A DNA stretch of 64,000 nt from Closterium sp. NIES-65 (Eukaryota; Streptophyta; Zygnematophyceae; Desmidiales; Closteriaceae). The stretch lies in NCBI GenBank assembly GCA_948144175.1, contig CANXME010000387.1, positions 1,268,501 to 1,332,500 of the forward strand, given 5' to 3'. Under the pieces are notes generated by a model. That model worked only from the letters and a program-made list of their open reading frames with translations, ran no database searches and was not told the DNA's origin. Positions 39,770 to 49,756 of the stretch are shown piece by piece; within the stretch, counting starts at the first letter, position 1, and every line of letters begins with the position of its first letter. Position numbers and translations under genes: made by a program.

Positions 39770-41047
39770 CTCGACGGGATGAACCCTCTGCTCAAGGGTC
39801 TATTCCAACATGGGTACTCCGTGGACGCAGAGATTGCTACAGCACAGACCAAGAAGCTATTACAGTGGGAGAAAGACTTAGCTGTAAGGAAGGGTTCAGG
39901 AAAGATATGGGTACCGAATTACGCCCTGCTACGGCAGATCCTATTGGAGGAGTTTCACGACGTACCTTACGCGGGACATTTCGGGAGCAACAAGACGTTA
40001 GCAGGGATAGCGAAGTATTACTACTGGCCCGGGATGGCAGCAGACGTGCAGCAGTTTGTCACCTCTTGCGACACGTGCCAGCGGATGAAGAGCAGCAAGC
40101 AGAAAAAAGCAGGGTTACTTCAGCCTCTACCCGTACCGGAGCAGCCATGGCAGGTCGTTAGCCTCGACTTCATCACAGGGCTTCCTTCGAGTAAGTTCTG
40201 GAAGGAGCTCATGGGACTATTGGGGACAAAGCTTGCAATGTCTTCAGCATACCACCCCCAGACTGACGGACAGACAGAGCGACTCAATCAAGTGGTTGAA
40301 CAGTTACTGCGCACAGCTTGCAAGGACGACGTCAGCCACTGGGACACACAGTTACCAACCCTAGAGTTCGCTTACAACAACGCATCACATGCGGCCACAG
40401 GGAAAACTCCTTTCTTCCTGTGTTACGGACGGGAACCACTCACACCACAGCAGCCAACTACACCGGCACACGTCCAAGCCGCACATGACTTCGTCACCAC
40501 CATGCAGCAGCTATGGGAGAAGACTCAGCGACGTCTCACCACGATGCAGAACTCCCAGAAGCAGTATGCCGATCGTCAGTGACGTGATCACTCAGTAGCA
40601 GTCGGAGATCAGGTGCTTCTTGACACGCGCAACTTGAACGTGTCTCACCTCCCATCCAAACTCCGGCCTCGCTTCTGTGGTCCTTTTCTCGTTGAGGCAC
40701 AGGTGACACCAGTTACATTCGGCTTGCGCTTACCAGATACATGGAAGCTTCACAACGCTTTCCATGTCCAGCTACTGAAGCCCTACAAGGACCCCAACCA
40801 ACAGTTCCAGGGACGGCAACTACCGCCACCACCACCCGTTCTCATACAGGATGAACCCGAGTACGAGATCGAGCGCGTTCGCTCTCATCGGCGCCGTGGT
40901 GGCAAGACTCTCGAGTTCCTAATACGTTGGAAGGGATACGACCCCACTGAGGACAGTTGGGTTGCAGAAGCTGATATGGGCAACGCACGCCGTGCTCTCA
41001 AGGACTATCTTGTCAAGCAGGGTGTATCCCACGCCACCCAGCTTTGA
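39770..41047 (+). pseudogene. G1 integrase (deleted core) and chromodomain
   Basis: Frame 2. The integrase zinc region is HDVPYAGHFGSNKT to CDTCQRMK, and the core opens SLDFITGLPSS. At about 40194 it jumps to KFWKELMGLLG and YHPQTDGQTERLN, so roughly 50 residues with the second catalytic Asp are deleted in frame. TGA at 40580 is probably CGA changed. After the GPY/F-like region a chromodomain (about 40859-41022) reads EYEIERVRSHRRR, then LEFLIRWKGYDPTEDSWV, which classes G1 as a chromovirus. In this family the chromodomain guides insertion to marked chromatin. Confidence 0.94.
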
Positions 41048-41057
41048 GGGGGGGACG
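41046..41057 (+). other. G1 polypurine tract
   Basis: GAGGGGGGGACG directly precedes the 3' LTR and overlaps the end of the polyprotein stop region. It is the expected plus-strand primer. Confidence 0.8.
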
Positions 41058-41446
41058 TGTGAGAGTACGACGGCTTATGCCAGCTATGCTTGCTTACCTT
41101 TACTTTTATCATGCTATTTCTAGCATAGGATATTTATATGCATGCATGAATTGCTTGATTTCCTAGGCTAGGTGCTTTCCTATATTTTATTATAGTTATA
41201 GCACCGAGCTAGGTTGCGTGCACCGAATTCTGGCTTTTCGGTTGCCACCGAATTGCCTTCTACCGAATTCGGTAAGGATCTGTTCGGGACGCTTCGCGAC
41301 CCGCGGAACCTTCGCGTAACACCTGGTTACGGGGCCTTGTGTCGAGCCTATATATAGCCTCGTGTTGTACCCAGGTGGACATTCAATTCAATTCAATTCG
41401 ACTCAATTCTCATTCTCTTTTCTGAACTCGATCCTAGATCCTCACA
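41058..41446 (+). repeat. G1 3' LTR (389 bp)
   Basis: Identical to 21072-21460 as far as I can read, including the TATA box (41348-41357) and palindrome (41262-41273). Followed by GTTGG. Confidence 0.97.
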
Positions 41447-41451
41447 GTTGG

Positions 41452-41808
41452 GAACAGGTAGGGCAGGAGAAGGCGCCCTAGAGCAGCAGTGGCCGGGAAG
41501 GAGTAACGAGCGACTATAACGTCGTACTGTGCTTTCGCAGTCTTATGCTGTCCAAAGTGAGCGCGTTCAGCTAACAGCAGGTGGTTGCGAACGGCTAAGC
41601 GAGCAGTAGTGTCATGAGTAAGCCACTGTGAGCGAGTCGTATTGTCAGCTGTGGCGGCAGGGGCGAGAGAGGCGCCAGACGTGAGGTTAAATATTGAGAC
41701 TCCGTCCTTGAAATCGCTCAGTAAGAACAGCGGTAGGCCGTTGAGCCACACATCGAACTCTATCGGGCGGCCCTTCGGATCGAATGTGAGGACACTAAGC
41801 GTGGCCAT
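41452..41808 (-). pseudogene. C4 gag N-terminus
   Basis: The minus-strand ATG at 41808 opens MATLSVLTFDPKGRPIEFDV, parallel to the C3 gag start. It continues GVSIFNLTSGASLAPAATAD and AERAHFGQHKTAKAQYDVIV to the G1 insertion point. The rest of gag is at 20251-21066. No lesion in this part. An upstream in-frame ATG at 41862 is less likely, because the C3 match begins at 41808. Confidence 0.88.
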
Positions 41809-42553
41809 AGCGGGCAGAGCGGTCGGGCGCGCTAGTAGCAGAGCAGCACGCAGGTAGGGCAAAGCAGGGCGGTGGCCTGCAGGGCGACTCTCAGAGCAGT
41901 AGCATGGAGTAGGGCAGGGTGGCAGTCATTAGGGCAGGGTGGCGCCGCTGTTAGCGGCGCTCAGGCAGGGCGGTGCGGCCAGCACGGGCAGGGCAGCGCG
42001 GCCAGCAGGGCAGTGCAGGGCGTTTCAGGCCAACAGGGTAGTGCAGGGCGCCGCTCAGTAGTGCAGGGCGGCGCGGCCAGTGCTTACACATGCAGGCAGG
42101 GCAGGGTAGTCGCGCTTGCTGGCACTACACTGTGCAGGGCTATGACAGTAGTCCTGTAGAAGTAGGGCAGGTGCAGCAGTAGGGCAGTAAGGACAGCGGG
42201 CCGGCAAGGTGTAGGGCCAGTGCAAGTGCACGGGCGGCAGGGCAGGTGCGCACGGGCCTGGCGCGGGCTGTACGGACCGCGTGCGGGTCTAGCGTGGGCT
42301 GTACTAGCTGCGCGCGGGCCTGGCACGGGCTGTACGAGCTGCGTGCTAGTCGTGTGCGGGCTGTACTGGCTATATGCGGGCGGCGCACGGGCTGTATGGG
42401 CTGCGCAAGGGCGGCGCGCGGGCTGAACGGGCCTGGCGCGGGCTGTACGATCCAAGCTCGGGCGGTTCGCGGGCTAAACGGGCAGATTTCAGGCAGGAAA
42501 AAAACAACTAATCGGTGGGCCCTCTAAAAAAAAATGGTCCTTAGGAAGGACCC
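41809..42553 (-). repeat. C4 leader, GC-rich repeats
   Basis: About 745 bp between primer site and gag. Degenerate short repeats fill it: CAGGGCGG-type units at about 41860-42110 and GCGCGGGCTGTACG-type units at about 42240-42480. No capsid or other domain. It corresponds in position to the C3, C5 and C6 leaders. Confidence 0.7.
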
Positions 42554-42565
42554 GCTCTGATACCA
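42554..42565 (-). other. C4 primer binding site
   Basis: On the minus strand TGGTATCAGAGC, the exact plant copia site for initiator Met-tRNA, adjoins the 5' LTR. Confidence 0.92.
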
Positions 42566-42692
42566 TGTCGAGAAGAATAGGATGGTCATTAGGTCAAGGG
42601 GAAAGGTACAAGAACAACATCGAGTGAAATTCTGTACCTTCTTGTGCTAACACCCATATAGCCTAAACAACATAAGCATATATGTTTTGACA
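42566..42692 (-). repeat. C4 5' LTR (127 bp)
   Basis: Differs from 15986-16112 at five positions, four of them transitions. The target duplication CCGCA follows. Confidence 0.92.
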
Positions 42693-42697
42693 CCGCA

Positions 42698-44150
42698 CTC
42701 CCCCCACCTACGTCACCGTCGCCGATAACGGACAGCTGCGCATGAATGCGCAAGGGATTGTCGTGCTGCAAGCACGAGACAACAATACGCATATTACATT
42801 CAACATACGACCTACTGTCCACATCACAATTTTCATACTGCGGAGTCACGTTCACCACCGACCCTTACACACGTGACCTCATCCTCAACAACTCTTGACA
42901 CACCTGTTGAATCTCACAAGTACCTGGGACGAGCACGCTCGATCAACGAAGTCTACGTGTCGAATTCGACATACCTGACTGTAGAGCATCATCGGACAAA
43001 CTAGTGGATATTTTTCCGCTGAACTTCAAATTCCCAGACGAGGACTTCTGGTAACACCTCGATGGGCGGCCTTGGATCAAACGCAGTCCTCACCCGCTTG
43101 AGATAAACCGGCACCAGCCCAGACCCGACGGACTCTGCACCACCTGTTTCACACCTACGGCGAGCCGCACAGAAGAAGTTGAGAGAGATTTTGCGGCAAT
43201 TCAAGAAGCAGAAAGCGCCGGGGCAGAGCCTGAAGGCATGACAGAGATAGATTTGGCTGTCATCACCCATCGCATCTTCGACACCGAAAACAAAAAACTC
43301 GCCATGGCGGAACAAGAGCGTCCAACACCAGCAGCAGAAACTCTTTGCTGGATCTTGGAGGAGGCCACGATTGGAACTTTTGATAAGGAGAATCGACCGC
43401 GCCCTTACCCCCGCGACGTCTACCGCACCATCGACAAGGAGTGGAAAGACCCCGACGCACCGAAGGAGCTTAGCGTCAAGGAGGAAGTAGATAAAGCAAA
43501 GGCAGAAGAAAGGAACGGCGTTACCAGGAGCGGCTCGCGGCCGGCTGGGAAGAAGAATCAGAACGGACCGAGGGCTGGGGAGATGAAGATACAGGAGCAC
43601 CATAGGGATCAGCAACTGGAGCCTCTGGCTCTGTAACCGGGTGGGGTACTGGAGGAGGCACCGGCGGAGGAGGCTGGGGCAACATCCGAGCATGGGGCGT
43701 AGCTGAAGGGAACTCACCCGAGAAGAACTAGAGGAGGCAGAGAAAGGGTTGCAGGCGACCCCTTCGGAATCCATCATCACCGCCCCGCTCACCTGAAACC
43801 TGGGACTAGACCTGGTCAGAGATTGAGGAGGGGAACATACCAACGACTCCACCCCATGACGCGCACGGACCAATCTTAAGCTTAGATCCCTTTGCCCGCT
43901 TCATCAAAGGCACCAGAATCCCGCTCAACATCATTCTCGATCGCAACTTTCTCGCGCTCTACCTCACAACAGCACCTGCAGAAGGGGAGACAACAGCAGA
44001 AGTAAAAGCAGAGGAGGAAGAAGACGAAGCAGAACCAGGAGAAGAAGAAGGACCTGTGCTACTAATCCCACATGAGACAGAAGCAGAGGAAGCCGAATAT
44101 CACGCACGTTATCTGCACACCCTAGGAGTTCGCGTAGAAGATGATCTCTA
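42698..44150 (+). pseudogene. H0 protease end and acidic spacer
   Basis: It starts in protease (VTVADNGQLRMNAQGIVVLQ, typical of the copia fold). Then comes about 1.1 kb with no copia domain I recognise: LVDIFPLNFKFPDEDF, a CTTC pair, and a 132-aa open stretch (43238-43636, MTEIDLAVITHRIFDTENKK). An acidic part follows, LNIILDRNFLALYLTTAPAE then EEEEDEAEPGEEEG. It ends before the integrase motif LWHQRLGQP, where W is now TAG. Several stops and frame changes. The spacer is unusual, since copia protease normally leads straight to integrase. Confidence 0.6.
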
Positions 44151-44968
44151 GCACCAGCGGCTTGGTCAACCCTTGTGTCAGACATTCAACAACTGCCTCC
44201 GCGCCAAAGTCTTCCATCCAGGAGCCCTACTGCGCCTTGCCGGCACAAAACCGCTCAACACAGCACAACCAACCACCTGTACCGTCTTCCCTCACACATC
44301 AAGCTTATCCCTTGCTGGAGCCAAGCACCAATCGCTAGAAGAAGCTACAGAAAGTCTACAGCAACTATATCGTGATAGCCTACGGAGGATTCAACGGTGA
44401 AGGCAACACCCTCACCTTCGTTGACGCATATTCACGCTACGTTTAGATCGCCAACGTTGATGTCCGTTCCAAGGCTCCTGAGATCTTCTACATCTAGCTG
44501 GCAAGCGTGCAACGGGAATCAAGGAAGAAGCTAAAAATTTGGAAGAGTGATGGCGCCAAGGAATTTCGCAACAACGAGCTGCAAGGGTTTCTTACGGAGA
44601 AGGGGATCAAGCACCATATCTCACTCCCCTACGCTCACTAGCAGAAAGGCGTCGCACAGCGGGTCAACCGTACTCTCATGACAAAATTCCGTGCGCTCAT
44701 GAACCAGTCTGGCCTACCCAATCAGTACTAGCCGTACGCCATGCACCTCGCAGTGAGGCTACACAACCTCCTTTCTACCACGGCGAACAGGGGAAACCTC
44801 TCCCCGCACATGAAGTGGATTGGGGCAAGGGGAGATACCTCCATGCTGAGGGTTTGGGGGTGCATGGTGCAGTACCAGTCGACATCTGCCACCATCGGCA
44901 AATTCACCGACGCATCGTGGACTGAAGATCAGCGCAGCAATGTCGCACAAGCCTACGCCAACAATGGT
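44151..44968 (+). pseudogene. H0 integrase
   Basis: HQRLGQPLCQTFNN is a decayed zinc-region start. The core in frame 2 reads GEGNTLTFVDAYSRYV, then KIWKSDGAKEFRNNELQGFL, KGIKHHISLPYAH and KGVAQRVNRTLM, continuing to AVRLHNLLST and LRVWGCMVQYQ. TAG codons stand where W or Q is expected (after SRYV, FYI, PYAH and PNQY). The third catalytic residue reads Q instead of E. Dead integrase of an old copia. Confidence 0.82.
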
Positions 44969-44973
44969 CGTAG

Positions 44974-45097
44974 TGTCAAACTTATATCATATAGCTTGTC
45001 TAGGCTATAGTGGGGTAGACACTATGGGGTACAGTTTCCTAGGGCTTCCTACTTGTACCCAACCTTGTGCTAGTTCATTCATTCCTCATTCTTCACA
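44974..45097 (+). repeat. C6 5' LTR (124 bp)
   Basis: TGTCAAACTTAT to CATTCTTCACA. Pairs with 47705-47828. Confidence 0.94.
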
Positions 45098-45111
45098 TGG
45101 TATAGAGCAGG
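45098..45111 (+). other. C6 primer binding site
   Basis: TGGTATAGAGCAGG directly after the LTR is a variant of the family initiator-tRNA site. Confidence 0.8.
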
Positions 45112-45925
45112 TTCCCTCGTGGGAACGCTTCTCAGGGCCCACCACCTAACTCGATCTTTTTTTTTTTTTCCTGCCCGAGGCGTGCCCCGTAGGCCGCTCT
45201 CACGTCGCGCCCTCCTAGAGGCCCCTCGCGCCACCCTTAGCGGCCCCGTCGCCGTCCTTAGCGACCCTGACGCCGCCCCTCTAGGCCCCTCGCGGCCCCT
45301 TCACAGCCCCGTCGCCGCCGCTCTAGGCCCCATCGCCGCCGCTCTAGGCCCCTCGCGGCCCCTTTACAGCCCCGTCGCCGCCACTCTAGGCCCCGTCGCC
45401 GCCCCTATAGGCCCCTCGCGACCCCTTTACGGCCCCGACGCCGCCCCTAGCGGCCTCGTCGCCACCCCTCTAGGCCCCTCGCCACCCCTTCGCGGCCCCG
45501 TCGCCTCCACTTGCGGCCTCGTCGCAACCCCCTCTAGGCCCCTTACGGCCCCTTCACGGCCTTGTCGCCGCCCCTATAGGCCCCTTGCGGACCCTCTGCG
45601 GCCTCGTCCCCGCCCCTAGCGGCCCCGTTGCCGCCCCTGGGCGGCCACCTCGCCGCCCTTAGCGGCCCCGACGCCGCCCCTAGCGGCCCCATCGCCGCCT
45701 CTACCGGCCCCGTCGCCGCCTCTACCAGCCCCGTCGCCGCCTCTACCGGCCCCTTCACCGCTGAGCCACCCAGCAGCTGAGCAGCCAAACCACCCAGCAG
45801 CCGAGCCGCCCAACAACTGAGCCGCCGAGCCGCCAAGCCGCCCAGCAACCGAGCCGTCGAGCCGCCCAGCAGCCGAGCCGCCGAGCCGCCCAGCAATCGA
45901 GCCGCCGAGCCGCCCAGCAGCCGAG
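45112..45925 (+). repeat. C6 leader, GC-rich repeats
   Basis: About 0.8 kb. A run of 12 T near 45158-45170 is followed by degenerate units of GCCCCTCGCGGCCCC and CGCCGCCCCTAGCGGCC type, then GCCGAGCCGCCCAGCA units (about 45770-45925) like those in C3 and C5. It joins RT sequence directly at about 45925. Confidence 0.78.
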
Positions 45926-47507
45926 CCAACTCCTCGATCGTACGCTGAGGCGATCAAGGGTCCCTACTCCTCACAGTGGCAGTCAGCCATGGACGCAGAG
46001 ATGGCTTCCTGGAAGTCCACAGGCACCTACGTCGACGAGGTTCCCCCACCTGGGGCGAACATCGTCAGTGGCATGTGGATTTTCAGGGTGAAGCGGCCGC
46101 CGGGTTCTCCGCCTGTCTTCAAGGCGCGTTACGTGGCTCGAGGCTTCAGTCAGCTCGAGGCAGGGAGTTGACTACTTTCAGACCTTCTCTCCCACCCCGA
46201 AGATGACCACTCTTCGGGTGCTGCTACACATAGCCGCTCAGCGCGACTACGAGCTTCACTCTCTTGACTTCAGCACAGCTTTCCTGCAGGGCAGCCTGCA
46301 CGAGGAGATCTGGCTGCGCCGCCCACCTGGCTTCACCGGGTCGTTTCCTCCTGGTACCCAGTGGAGCCTCCAGCGGCCAGTCTACGGTCTCCGCCAGGCG
46401 CCACGTGAGTGGCACGATACACTGAGGACTACACTTGCGGCTCTTGGGTTTGCTCCTTCTACAGCCGACCCGTCGCTGTTTCTGCGCACCGACACCTCTT
46501 TGCCGCCGTTCTACATCCTCGTGTACGTCGACGACTTGGTCTTTAACACTGCTGACACTGCTGGACTCGCCCATGTGAACTCCGAGGTGCAGAAGAGACA
46601 CACGTGCACAGACCTGGGTGAACTGCGCAGCTACCTTGGCTTGCAGATCACTCGGGACAAAGCACAGCGCACCATTACCCTGACTCAGTCACACATGGTG
46701 CAGCAGGTCCTTCAGCGCTTCGACTTCACGTACTCCTCGCCTCAGGCCACTCCTCTATCTACTCGCCGCTCGCTCTCAGCTCTGCCTTCGGATGAGTCCG
46801 TAGAGCCGAGTGGCCCGTACCCAGAGCTTGTTGGCTGCCTCATGTACCTGATGACCTGCACACGACCTGACCTTGCATACCCTCTTAGCATCTTGGCACG
46901 CTATGTTGCTCCTGGGAGACACCGACCAGAGCACATAGCTGCAGCGAAGAGGGTGTTGCGCTACTTGTGCAGTACGTCGGGCATGGGGCTAGTGCTTGGA
47001 GGGCGACGTCCAGTGGTCCTCACAGGTCACGCAGACGCTTCTTGGGCTGACGACCAGGCTACGCAGCGGTCGTCACAGGATTACACCTTCAGCCTTGGCT
47101 CCGGCTCTGTTTCGTGGCGGTCTACCCGCTCGTCTTCTGTTCTTGGCTCCAGCTGTGAGGCTGAGATCTACGCGGGGGCCATGGCTGTACAGGAGCTACG
47201 CTGGCTCACCTACCTGCTGACTCACCTAGGAGAGCCGCCTCGTTCTCCTCCAATTCTGTACGTAGACAACAAGGCCATGCTGGCCTTGTGTCGGGAGCAC
47301 AGACTGGAGCACAGAACGAAGCACATTGCTCTCCGCTACTTCCTTGCTCGTGAGCTGCAGCAGCGTGGTCAGCTGCGCCTTGCTTACGTGGCCTTTGAGG
47401 CCAACACTGCTGATATCTTTACCAAGGCACTTCCGCCTGGTGATCATCAGCGCTTCTGTACTATGCTAAGTCTTGTGCCTACTTGGCCTCACTTGCTCAC
47501 TTCTTGA
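45926..47507 (+). pseudogene. C6 reverse transcriptase and RNase H
   Basis: Reading begins in frame 2 at TPRSYAEAIKGPYSSQW, the start of the copia RT domain, and stops at 46169-46171 after a 4-bp insertion near 46154. Frame 3 then runs uninterrupted (46203-47507): YVDD intact near 46525-46536, RNase H with SCEAEIYAGAM, YVDNKAML and HIALRYFLARELQQRGQ, natural stop at 47505-47507. Only one frameshift separates it from a complete RT-RNase H. Confidence 0.92.
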
Positions 47508-47704
47508 CCTTGCTTGTACTGTGATTTTTCTATACCTGCATTTGCCTGCTTACCTTTATATATGATCTTGCATGTGAACTGGCCTTGTGGCCTTGCTCTT
47601 GTGCTCGGATTGTGTGGTGACGTTGTGATCCACCCTGAGCTTGCTTTGCTTTGCTTGACTGGTCTAGTGACCTCTTGTTCTCCCCCACTTTGCCTATGGG
47701 GGTG
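47508..47704 (+). other. C6 3' UTR and polypurine region
   Basis: Family tail with GTGAACTGGCCTTGTGG and the CCCCCA...TGGGGG inverted repeat adjoining the LTR. Confidence 0.7.
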
Positions 47705-47828
47705 TGTCAAACTTATATCATATAGCTTGTCTAGGCTATAGTGGGGTAGACACCATGGGGTACAGTTCCCTAGGGTTTCCTACTTGTACCCAACCTTGTG
47801 CTAGTTCATTCATTCCTCATTCTTCACA
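47705..47828 (+). repeat. C6 3' LTR (124 bp)
   Basis: Three transitions relative to the 5' LTR. Followed by the CGCAG target copy. Confidence 0.94.
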
Positions 47829-47833
47829 CGCAG

Positions 47834-48163
47834 CTCTGACCGCGACCCCGCCGACGAACATCCCGATGTGCCTCCTCGTTCACGCAACGACGACGGTGAC
47901 GACAATGATGATGCTCCTGCGCCTAGACCGTCACGTCACCGTGCTCCCTCAAGCATTTCTTCGCCCGTCCACGAGAGCGATGGCGATGATGTTGTGGAAG
48001 TTACCGCTCAGGAAGCCGAAGGCGCGCCCAACGTCACAGGTCTACAACTTCTCGGCCTACACATGCCAATCACTAACGCCCCGCGCATCATCGAGCCCAA
48101 GAACTCGTGACACGATCTCATAAGCCAACACTGCCAAGGAGTGGTGTGAATCCATGAATGTAG
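47834..48163 (+). pseudogene. H0 linker between integrase and RT
   Basis: Open reading of DPADEHPDVPPRSRNDDGDD, then SISSPVHESDGDDVVEV and ITNAPRIIEPKNS, the acidic linker before copia RT. A TGA near 48108 and a frame change precede TAKEWCESMN, the start of RT. C7 inserts after the Asn codon; RT continues as VELKALDSRDTWV at 59705. Confidence 0.78.
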
Positions 48164-49020
48164 TGTTATGTGATGCTATCATTTGCATTCACGTCTGTCT
48201 ACCTCCCATCATATGTTTCTGCATTGCATGCGTGGTGTGAGCGTGCGCAAGAATTGTGTCTGGTGTGGTTTGGATTTTCTTAGTGTGTGTAAATATCATT
48301 TGGCTTGGGCAAATAACTAAAGTGACTTCTCTGCTCAAGAGCTTTCCGACGAACCAAGAATCGTCGCGATCGGAGCAAGAACGACGAAGTTATGTTCGTT
48401 CGAAGTGTTGATTCGGATGCGACGACTTTGGGAAGTTTGTTGAGTGACTCAATATGGGGTACAGACTTCTGGGGGTTGGGAAATTCGTCTCCATTACTGT
48501 AGTTGATGCCAAAGTGGTTGGGAGAAGCCAAACCAGGTTGGCAAGTGTGGCCAAGTTGGGTGAAGTGGATGGCAAGGGATTTGGAAAGTGACAAATGTCA
48601 AAGTTGGGGTGCCAATAGCGAAGGAAATTGTGTGGTATGGGGTTTCCTTGGTTGGGGACTCTCTTGGGACCTTCCCTTTCGCCCTCCTCTTTCCTCCAGC
48701 CTGGTTCTTGTCACTTGAACTTTCTTTTGTAAAATTTGGGAGACAATTCTGATTAAGTTAAGTTTTTCAGTGGCAGCTTAACCCCTAGTGCGCTGAAATT
48801 CATAACTCAAGCAATACTCCACCTTTCCATACGATTCAAATAGGAAATTGTGGCCACGGACTAGGGCTACAGCATATCTGAGTTTAATGAAGCTTTAATA
48901 GTGCGTTTTCTGTCGACGGCGTTTCTTGTGAACTCGACGTTTCTGTCCAGAATTTTAGTCCAACGATTTAAAGATATTTCGGCCCCTAGTCTTCATAGAC
49001 TCCGTCCTTAGTCTCCAACA
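48164..49020 (+). repeat. C7 5' LTR (857 bp)
   Basis: TGTTATGTGATG to TTAGTCTCCAACA. Many differences from the 3' copy, so the insertion is old. No strong TATA box was identified. Confidence 0.94.
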
Positions 49021-49022
49021 AG

Positions 49023-49034
49023 TGGTATCAGTGC
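49023..49034 (+). other. C7 primer binding site
   Basis: TGGTATCAGTGC, two bases after the LTR, matches the initiator Met-tRNA site at 11 of 12 positions. The leader to the gag ATG (49035-49255) shows nothing else. Confidence 0.85.
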
Positions 49035-49255
49035 TTATTTAGGACATTTTGAAGAGTCTACTGAGGTGTGAACACCCTCCTAGACCCACCATGGTCTGTG
49101 GGCGTGCCTAAGTGGAGCTCTGGAGGTTGCATGTGACTTCCGCTAAGGAGAAACTCTGCCGAAATTTCTTTGGCGCCGACACTCGTAGAAATTGAGTGGA
49201 ACATCAGTGTGGACAGCAAAGAGGGAGCTGGAACCTGTGATTGGGAGCAGAGGAA

Positions 49256-49756
49256 ATGAGTCAATGGAGTGGAGATACAGCTGAGAAGAGGAATGAGCCG
49301 CCACCATCCAAGATTGAGGCATTGGATGGCTCCAACTATGAGGAATGGAGCGGGCGGATGCGGAGTGCGTTTAAGCACTACAAGCTGCTGAAACTTGCAA
49401 TGGGAGAAGAAAAGATGCCGGAGGAAGGCAACGCCCGTGATCGGTGGATTGAGAAGAGCGTGGTGCTGTACGATCTAATTCTTCAATCGGTCAACAACGA
49501 CATGTTCCAACACATCAAGGATTTGGTGGAGTTGGATGATTTCGGATCGAAGCTACTACGCGATGTGATTCAGCACAACACGCTGCCGATGGTGATTGTG
49601 TTGGAGAAGGAGCTGGCTGCCCTCTCCATGCGACCGGGTGATGATGTGAAGCCGGTCCTTGACAAGATCAAGGACACCTATGCGAGGATGGCAGCGGTGG
49701 GCAGCAATGTGTCACAGATGCAACAGTGCACCAAGATCATCTCGGTGAATACCTGA
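49256..49756 (+). pseudogene. C7 gag
   Basis: The ATG at 49256 opens MSQWSGDTAEKRNEPPPSKI. The copia capsid follows (ALDGSNYEEWSGRMRSAF, VLYDLILQSVNNDMFQHI, LEKELAALSMRPGDDV), ending at TGA 49754-49756. Downstream in another frame an Arg/Gly-rich stretch leads to a knuckle CWYC-KKA-stop-HLWFKC (49986-50027) with a TGA at 50007 where Gly is expected. Confidence 0.88.

Larger units (their letters stand above)
21072..41446 (+). mobile_element. Ty3/gypsy chromovirus G1, opened by C5 and G2
   Basis: Two identical 389-bp LTRs are flanked by the perfect 5-bp target duplication GTTGG (21067-21071 and 41447-41451). Without its two insertions G1 is about 6.0 kb: gag, protease, RT, RNase H, integrase and chromodomain, with a primer site after the 5' LTR and a GA-rich polypurine tract before the 3' LTR. 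The domain order (integrase last, with chromodomain) places it in Ty3/gypsy chromoviruses. The interior is disabled by stops, frameshifts and an integrase deletion. Confidence 0.97.
15986..42692 (-). mobile_element. Copia element C4, opened by G1
   Basis: Minus-strand copia with 127-bp LTRs at both ends, flanked by CCGCG (15981-15985) and CCGCA (42693-42697), a target duplication with one G-to-A change. Without G1 it is about 6.3 kb. The gag resumes seamlessly across G1: the codons for FPT continue as LSAFATVVDLV. C4 itself lacks protease and the integrase zinc domain. The LTRs differ at 5 of 127 positions. Confidence 0.93.
44974..47828 (+). mobile_element. Copia element C6, internally deleted
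   Basis: 2855 bp with 124-bp LTRs differing at 3 positions, all transitions. It is flanked by CGTAG (44969-44973) and CGCAG (47829-47833); H0 coding (NNGRSSDRDPAD) reads through the CGCAG form. It retains primer site, leader, RT and RNase H, but gag, protease, integrase and linker are gone. Confidence 0.95.

Noticed and set aside
43238-43636. 132-aa ORF as a separate gene
   Set aside because: It lies inside H0 between protease and integrase remnants, with stops around it; treated as part of the decayed element.
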